Shown one piece after another: positions 59,175 through 64,000 of a stretch of DNA of 64,000 nt (positions are counted from its first letter, which is position 1; each line of letters opens with the position of its first letter). The notes under the pieces are model-generated. The model was not told where the DNA came from. It saw nothing but the letters and a program-made list of their open reading frames with translations, and ran no database searches. Origin of the DNA: Accumulibacter sp003538495 (lineage in GTDB: Bacteria; Pseudomonadota; Gammaproteobacteria; Burkholderiales; Rhodocyclaceae); the NCBI RefSeq assembly GCF_029255145.1, contig NZ_JAPUVQ010000143.1:1-64000 (forward strand). The letters run 5' to 3'. The translations under genes and the position numbers were made by a program.

Positions 59175-62033
59175 CTACAGCAACTTCCTGGCGACTTCCG
59201 TGACGTCGTAGGCCTCAAGCTGGTCGCCCTCGTCGTACGCACTAAAGTTCTTCAGCGAGAGACCGCATTCGAAACCGGCGCGAACCTCTTTGGCGTCGTC
59301 CTTGAAGCGCTTCAGTCCATCCAGCTCGCCGTCCCAGACGACAATATGATTGCGCAGCAGGCGTACCCGCGAGTGGCGTTTGATCACCCCTTCGAGGACA
59401 TAGCAGCCGGCAATGGTGCCAATCCTGGTCGCCCGGAAGACCTGCCTGATTTCGACCAGGCCAGTGATGTCCTCCCGCTTCTCCGGCGCCAGCATCCCCG
59501 ACAGCGCGGCCTTCACTTCATCGACCGCGTCATAAATGATGTTGTAGTAGCGGATGTCGACCCCCGCGTGTTCTGCCGCCTTGCGTGCGCCGGCGTCGGC
59601 ACGGGCATTGAAGCCGATGATCACCGCTTTCGAGGCGTGCGCCAGGTGCACGTCGGACTCGCTGATCGCTCCCACCGCGGCGTGGATGACGTTGACCTTG
59701 ACTTCGCCGGTGGACAGCTTCTGCAGCGACTGCACCAGGGCCTCTTGCGACCCCTGGACGTCGGCCTTGATGATCAGCGGCAAAATCCTGGCTTCCGTTT
59801 CGGTCATCTGGTCGAGGATCGTCTCGAGATTGGCCGCCTGCTTGGTCGCCAGCTTGACGTCGCGGTACTTGCCCTGACGGAACAGCGCGATCTCGCGCGC
59901 CTTGCGCTCGTCGGCCAGAACGACAGCCTCCTGACCGGCAGCGGGGACGTCCGAGAGGCCCAGGATTTCGACCGGAATCGACGGCCCGGCCTTCTTGATC
60001 ACCTTGCCGTTCTCGTCGAGCATCGCGCGAACGCGACCGAAGACCTCACCAGCCAGCACCACGTCGCCCTGGCGAAGCGTTCCCGACAGAACCAGCATGG
60101 TCGCCACCGGGCCACGTCCCTTGTCCAGGCGTGCCTCGATGATCAGACCTTTGGCCGGCGCTTCGCGCGGCGCCTTCAGTTCGAGCATGTCGGCCTGGAG
60201 CAGGACGTTTTCGAGCAATTCGTCGATGCCGACTCCGGTTTTCGCCGAGACCGGAATGAACGGCGAATCGCCGCCGTATTCTTCCGGCACCACCTGCTCG
60301 GCAACCAGTTCCTGCTTGACCCGGTCGATCTGCGCGCCGGGCTTGTCGATCTTGTTCACCGCCACCACCAGCGGCACCCCGGCGGCCTTCGCGTGGTGAA
60401 TCGCTTCCCGCGTCTGCGGCATGACGCCGTCGTCGGCGGCAACCACCAGGATGACCAGGTCGGTGGCTTTGGCGCCGCGTGCGCGCATCGCCGTAAACGC
60501 CTCGTGGCCCGGCGTATCGAGGAAGGTCACCATGCCCCGATCGGTCTCGACGTGATACGCGCCGATGTGCTGGGTGATCCCACCCGCCTCGCCGCTGGCG
60601 ACGCGAGTACGGCGAATGTAGTCGAGCAGCGAGGTCTTGCCGTGGTCGACGTGGCCCATCACGGTCACCACCGGTGCGCGCGGTTCCAGCGGCACGTCCT
60701 TGTGGTCGGAAGGTGTGTCCTCGAGGAAGGCGTCGGGGTCGTCGAGCTTGGCGGCAAACGCCAGGTGGCCCATTTCCTCGACGATGATCATCGCCGTTTC
60801 CTGATCGAGCACCTGGTTTATGGTCACCATCGAACCCATCTTCATCAGCGCCTTGATCACTTCGGTGGCCTTGACCGCCATTTTGTGCGCCAGTTCGGCG
60901 ACCGAAATCGTTTCGGGCACGTGCACCTGGTGAATGACCGGATCAATCGGTGCCTGGAAAGAGTGCTGCTCGTCGTCACCGCCCCCCCGACCCGCGCGCT
61001 TGGCGTGCTTGTTGTCGCGCCAGCCGGCACCACCGGTCGCGCCACGCGTTCTCAGGCCAGCACGCTTGTTGGCACCCTCGTTCTTCCACTGCCCCTTCTT
61101 GTCGACAACTTTCTTGTCGGGTGTTTTCTTGTCCGATGCCGCCGGCTTGCCAGCCGGCTTGTGCAAGGTCTTGTCTTCGGCGGGCCGCTCGCTGGCGGTC
61201 TGCGCGGCGACCTGCTTGGCGACCCCGGCCGCTTTGGCCGCGACCGCCTTGTCTTCGGCATCCTGTTTCAGGCGTGCCAGGTCGGCCACGCGCTGCTGCT
61301 TGTTCTTGAACTCGGCTTCCTGCAGCGCGCGCAGTTCGGCGTGACGCCGCGCTTCCTCGGCGCGAAGCTTCTGCTGCTCCTCGCCGATGATCGATGCGCG
61401 GGTCACCACCTTCTTGACCCCCGGCCGGGCCTCGACCAGCGGCTCGGGTCTGGCCTCGACCAGCGTCTCGGGTCTGGCCTCGGCGAGCGTTTCGGGCGGG
61501 GTCTCGACGGCGGCCTCTACTTGCTTCTCGGCGGACGCCTCGGCTCGGGCTTCGACAGCCGGCTCGGCTGGCGCTTCCACCGGCGCTGCGACCAGCGCTA
61601 CAGGGGGCCCTTCGACGGGGGCTGTTGCCGCTTCGACGAGCACTTCGAGCGGCTTGGCGACTATGGCCTCGCCTGCCGGCTCGACCGCCAGTTCCTCCAG
61701 CAGCGGCTCGGCCTGGACCGGCCGCGCTTCGACCGGGTCGCGTTTGACCAGCACGCGCTTCTTGCGCACCTCCACCTGCACCGTACGCGACTTGCCATGC
61801 GAATCCTGCGAGCGGATTTCGCTGGTTTCCTTGCGCGTCAGGGTGATCTTGGTCTTGGCGTCACCGCTGCCGTGCGAACGCCGCAAATAATCGAGCAGCT
61901 TCGCCTTGTCCTGCTCGGACAGCAGATCGTCGGCCAGACCCTTGGCAACCCCGGCCTTTTGTAACTGCTGCAGCAGAGTACCAGTGGGCATCTTCAACTG
62001 GGTGGCAAATTGGGCAACACTTGTTTGCGCCAT
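59175..62033 (-). CDS. infB: Translation initiation factor IF-2
   Basis: 952 aa from ATG 62033 (MAQTSVAQFATQLKMPTGTL). It has the IF2N domain at the N-terminus, then an Ala/Glu/Pro/Arg-rich linker of about 250 residues, a second IF2N domain (about 365-420), and the GTPase: G1 GHVDHGKTSLLD, G2 about GGITQHIGAY, G3 DTPGHEAF, G4 NKID, and SAKTGVGIDEL. Domains II and IV follow. It loads fMet-tRNA onto the 30S. The linker holds three copies of a 24-bp tandem repeat (61429-61500). Length is at the upper end for the family. Confidence 0.97.
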   Translation of the reverse strand: MAQTSVAQFATQLKMPTGTLLQQLQKAGVAKGLADDLLSEQDKAKLLDYLRRSHGSGDAKTKITLTRKETSEIRSQDSHGKSRTVQVEVRKKRVLVKRDPVEARPVQAEPLLEELAVEPAGEAIVAKPLEVLVEAATAPVEGPPVALVAAPVEAPAEPAVEARAEASAEKQVEAAVETPPETLAEARPETLVEARPEPLVEARPGVKKVVTRASIIGEEQQKLRAEEARRHAELRALQEAEFKNKQQRVADLARLKQDAEDKAVAAKAAGVAKQVAAQTASERPAEDKTLHKPAGKPAASDKKTPDKKVVDKKGQWKNEGANKRAGLRTRGATGGAGWRDNKHAKRAGRGGGDDEQHSFQAPIDPVIHQVHVPETISVAELAHKMAVKATEVIKALMKMGSMVTINQVLDQETAMIIVEEMGHLAFAAKLDDPDAFLEDTPSDHKDVPLEPRAPVVTVMGHVDHGKTSLLDYIRRTRVASGEAGGITQHIGAYHVETDRGMVTFLDTPGHEAFTAMRARGAKATDLVILVVAADDGVMPQTREAIHHAKAAGVPLVVAVNKIDKPGAQIDRVKQELVAEQVVPEEYGGDSPFIPVSAKTGVGIDELLENVLLQADMLELKAPREAPAKGLIIEARLDKGRGPVATMLVLSGTLRQGDVVLAGEVFGRVRAMLDENGKVIKKAGPSIPVEILGLSDVPAAGQEAVVLADERKAREIALFRQGKYRDVKLATKQAANLETILDQMTETEARILPLIIKADVQGSQEALVQSLQKLSTGEVKVNVIHAAVGAISESDVHLAHASKAVIIGFNARADAGARKAAEHAGVDIRYYNIIYDAVDEVKAALSGMLAPEKREDITGLVEIRQVFRATRIGTIAGCYVLEGVIKRHSRVRLLRNHIVVWDGELDGLKRFKDDAKEVRAGFECGLSLKNFSAYDEGDQLEAYDVTEVARKLL
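61429..61500 (-). repeat. 24-bp tandem repeat in the IF-2 linker, three copies
   Basis: Three units begin at 61429, 61453 and 61477, each close to GCCTCGACCAGCGGCTCGG plus five bases. They encode ARPE(T/P)LVE-type octapeptides. They stay in frame, so length changes here would be tolerated. Confidence 0.8.
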
Positions 62034-62052
62034 ATGAGTTCCTTTTTCCCGC

Positions 62053-63525
62053 TTACTCGAACCAATGCGCACGCGCCGTGGTGATCAGTTGTTTGGCCCG
62101 CTGGGAATCAATGCCGGTCATCTCGGTCAGTTCGTCGACGGCCAGATCGGCCAGATCGTCGCGCGTCTTGATCCCACTACCGGCCAGCATGCCGGCCAGC
62201 GCCTTGTCCATCCCTTCGAGGCTCAGCATATCCTCGGCGACGTCCTCGATCTTCTCTTCGGTGACGATCGCCTCGGTGAGCAGAACGTTGCGCGCCCGCT
62301 CGCGCAGCTCCTGGACGGTCGCTTCGTCGAAGGACTCGATTTCGAGCATCTCGTGGACCGGCACATAGGCCACTTCCTCGAGCGTCGAGAATCCCTCCTC
62401 GATCAGGATGTTGGCCACTTCCTCATCGACATCGAGCTTCTCCATCAACAGCACGCGGATCGCCGCGGCCTCGGCCTCGACCAGCGTCTTGGACTCTTCT
62501 TCGGTCATCAGGTTGATCGTCCAGCCGGTCATTTCCGAAGCCAGGCGTACATTCTGGCCGCCCCGGCCAATGGCGATGGCCAGGTTCTGCTCGTCGACCA
62601 CCACGTCCATGCAATGCTTGTCTTCGTCGACGATGATCGAGCTGACTTCGGCCGGGGCCAGCGCGCCGACGACGAACTGCGCCGGATCGGCCGACCAGAG
62701 GACGATGTCGACGCGTTCGCCGGCCAGTTCGTTAGTCACCGCGGTGACGCGCATGCCGCGCATACCGACGCAGGTGCCAATCGGATCGATCCGCTGGTCG
62801 TTGGACTTGACCGCTATCTTGGCACGCATGCCGGGGTCGCGCGCAGCGGCCTTGATCTCCAGCAAGCCGTCGTCGACCTCCGGGACTTCCAGGGCGAAGA
62901 GCTTGACGATGAACTCTGGCGCAGTCCGCGAAAGAATCAGTTGCGGACCGCGGGCGGCCCGGTCGATGCGCAGCAGATAGGCCTTGACACGGTCACCAAC
63001 GCGCAGATTTTCACGCGGAATCATCTGGTCGCGGGGCAGCAGGGCCTCGATCTTGCCGGTTTCGATGATCGCGTTGCCGCGCTCCATGCGCTTGATGGTG
63101 CCGGTAACCAGGTGTTCCTTGCGGCCGAGAAAGTCATTGAGAATCTGTTCGCGCTCGGCGTCGCGGATTTTCTGCAGGATCACCTGCTTAGCCGCCTGCG
63201 CGCCGATGCGACCGAAATCAACGGGTTCCAGGGCCTCTTCGAGAAAATCGCCGACCTCGACCTCGGGGTCCTGCTCCAGGGCTTCCGACAAGGGGATCGT
63301 TTGCTCCTCGTCGAGGAAGTCCTCATCCGCGACGACCTCCCATCTGCGGAAGGTCTCGAAATCACCGGTTTCGCGATCGACCACCACCCGCACGTTGGCG
63401 TCATCGTGGACACGCTTCTTGGTAGCCGACGCCAGCGCCAGTTCCAGCGCGCCGAAGACGATGTCCCTGGTCACGTTCTTTTCACGTGCCAGAACATCTA
63501 CCAGCAGCAAGATTTCGCGGCTCAT
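62053..63525 (-). CDS. nusA: Transcription termination/antitermination factor NusA
   Basis: 490 aa; ATG 63525 has a perfect AGGAGG at about 9 nt. The N-terminal RNA-polymerase-binding domain (MSREILLLVDVLAREKNVTR), S1 domain (LVTGTIKRMERGNAIIETG), KH domains (DPIGTCVGMRGMRVTAVTNE, AIGRGGQNVRLASEM) and two C-terminal acidic repeats (VEEEVANILIEEGFSTLEEV-like, then MTGIDSQRAKQLITTARAHW) are all present. It modulates pausing, termination and rRNA antitermination. It sits between rimP and infB in the usual order. Confidence 0.97.
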   Translation of the reverse strand: MSREILLLVDVLAREKNVTRDIVFGALELALASATKKRVHDDANVRVVVDRETGDFETFRRWEVVADEDFLDEEQTIPLSEALEQDPEVEVGDFLEEALEPVDFGRIGAQAAKQVILQKIRDAEREQILNDFLGRKEHLVTGTIKRMERGNAIIETGKIEALLPRDQMIPRENLRVGDRVKAYLLRIDRAARGPQLILSRTAPEFIVKLFALEVPEVDDGLLEIKAAARDPGMRAKIAVKSNDQRIDPIGTCVGMRGMRVTAVTNELAGERVDIVLWSADPAQFVVGALAPAEVSSIIVDEDKHCMDVVVDEQNLAIAIGRGGQNVRLASEMTGWTINLMTEEESKTLVEAEAAAIRVLLMEKLDVDEEVANILIEEGFSTLEEVAYVPVHEMLEIESFDEATVQELRERARNVLLTEAIVTEEKIEDVAEDMLSLEGMDKALAGMLAGSGIKTRDDLADLAVDELTEMTGIDSQRAKQLITTARAHWFE

Positions 63526-63539
63526 TTGCTCATTACCTC

Positions 63540-64000
63540 CTAAACCAGCCTGTCACTCGATTTTGTGCGGCCGAAATCGGGAACCAGGCGTGCCTTGTCA
63601 ACATTGGCCAGGTCGAACGCGAACTCGGCCGAATCGATCTGCAAGCGCACCTTGCCTTCGTACACACCCTGCAGGACACCGCTGAAGTTCCGTCGACCGT
63701 TCAGTGCCAGGCGCAGCCTGAGGGTGATCTCCGAACCCGCGAAACGCTGGAAATCAGACTCCTTCCTCAGCACCCGGTCAATCCCTGGCGACGACACCTC
63801 GAGACAGTCGTAGTCGATGTTCTCGACCGCTAATACGCGCGACAGCTGATTGCTGACCAGAGCGCAGTCCTCGGCATCAACGCCGCCCGGCTTTTCCGGC
63901 TTGTCGATGAACACCCGCAGCACCCGGCCACGCGGGCTGCGTTCGACGTCGACCAACTCGTAGCCGAGGCCAGTCACCGTCTTTTCAAGAACTTCGTGGA
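63540..64000 (-). CDS. rimP: Ribosome maturation factor RimP (partial, 5' end outside the window)
   Basis: The frame is open to the window edge; upstream of VTGLGYELVDVERSPRG it still reads HEVLEKT, as RimP does, so the GTG at 63977 is not the start. Further RimP marks are LRVFIDKPE, GVDAEDCALVSNQLSRVLA and LEVSSPGIDRVLRKESDF. It is needed for 30S assembly. It is the first visible gene of the translation operon, 14 nt upstream of nusA. Confidence 0.95.
   Translation of the reverse strand, partial: HEVLEKTVTGLGYELVDVERSPRGRVLRVFIDKPEKPGGVDAEDCALVSNQLSRVLAVENIDYDCLEVSSPGIDRVLRKESDFQRFAGSEITLRLRLALNGRRNFSGVLQGVYEGKVRLQIDSAEFAFDLANVDKARLVPDFGRTKSSDRLV

Noticed and set aside
58890..61964. A 1024-codon open frame on the plus strand opposite infB
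   Set aside because: It is the mirror of a well-supported essential gene in GC-rich DNA; its product has no recognisable domain and is rich in shadow residues (His/Gln/Arg).
1..64000. CRISPR arrays, prophage, tRNA and rRNA genes
   Set aside because: No regularly spaced repeats, phage structural genes or cloverleaf-like sequences were seen by reading both strands; a tRNAscan or covariance run could still find something missed.

Overview
The window is GC-rich chromosomal DNA from a betaproteobacterium. Its gene content fits the Rhodocyclales and is most like the polyphosphate-accumulating 'Candidatus Accumulibacter' group. That placement is an inference from content: six PEP-CTERM surface proteins, a Pst phosphate operon, a signal-peptide PHB depolymerase, an RNF complex and a glycolate oxidase operon. 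No rRNA, tRNA, CRISPR array or intact insertion sequence was seen.

Layout. 1-9.2 kb is a worn region: an HDOD signalling protein, a formylglycine-enzyme-like protein without its cysteines, a decayed group II intron reverse transcriptase, rhlE and a PP2C phosphatase converging tail to tail, a PIN-domain gene broken by a 150-bp MITE-like element, and a gene with one internal stop. 9.2-15.7 kb is a leftward operon: GntR regulator, glcD, glcE, glcF and an acyl-CoA ligase. 15.8-25 kb holds a SulP transporter, an M16 protease, mscL, an aminotransferase, a PHB depolymerase and two small envelope/stress genes. 25.3-30.7 kb has a CoA-transferase, two PEP-CTERM genes and, between those two, internally deleted copies of pstB and of the CoA-transferase gene. 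30.9-36.6 kb is pstS-phoU-pstC-pstA-pstB2-pstB1 (leftward). 37.5-40.8 kb has a MoxR ATPase, a VWA protein and a PEP-CTERM gene. 40.9-48.6 kb is the leftward rnfABCDGE-nth-FIST-DUF1841 cluster. 48.7-57.8 kb has pyrD, three more PEP-CTERM genes, a PAS/EAL remnant, a second HDOD protein and the tungstate transporter tupABC. 57.9-64 kb is the leftward rimP-nusA-infB-rbfA-truB translation operon.

Main discoveries. (1) All six PEP-CTERM genes, in five separate places, carry the same two upstream elements: a sigma-54 promoter (TGGCACG-N4-NTGCT type) and, 52-87 bp further upstream, a 17-bp element with consensus TGTCGRNNTYYTTTACA. This looks like the binding site of a common sigma-54 activator, plausibly PrsR. 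(2) The Pst operon encodes two different PstB-like ATPases with complementary defects. One lost LSGGQ. The other lost the Q-loop glutamine and H-loop histidine. Together they predict a heterodimer with one consensus and one degenerate ATP site. (3) PhoU in the same operon is fused to a low-molecular-weight phosphatase/ArsC-like domain whose CX5R loop is lost. (4) A perfect-TIR MITE-like element with 8-bp target duplication sits inside a PIN gene. (5) One PEP-CTERM gene has ATC where its start codon should be.
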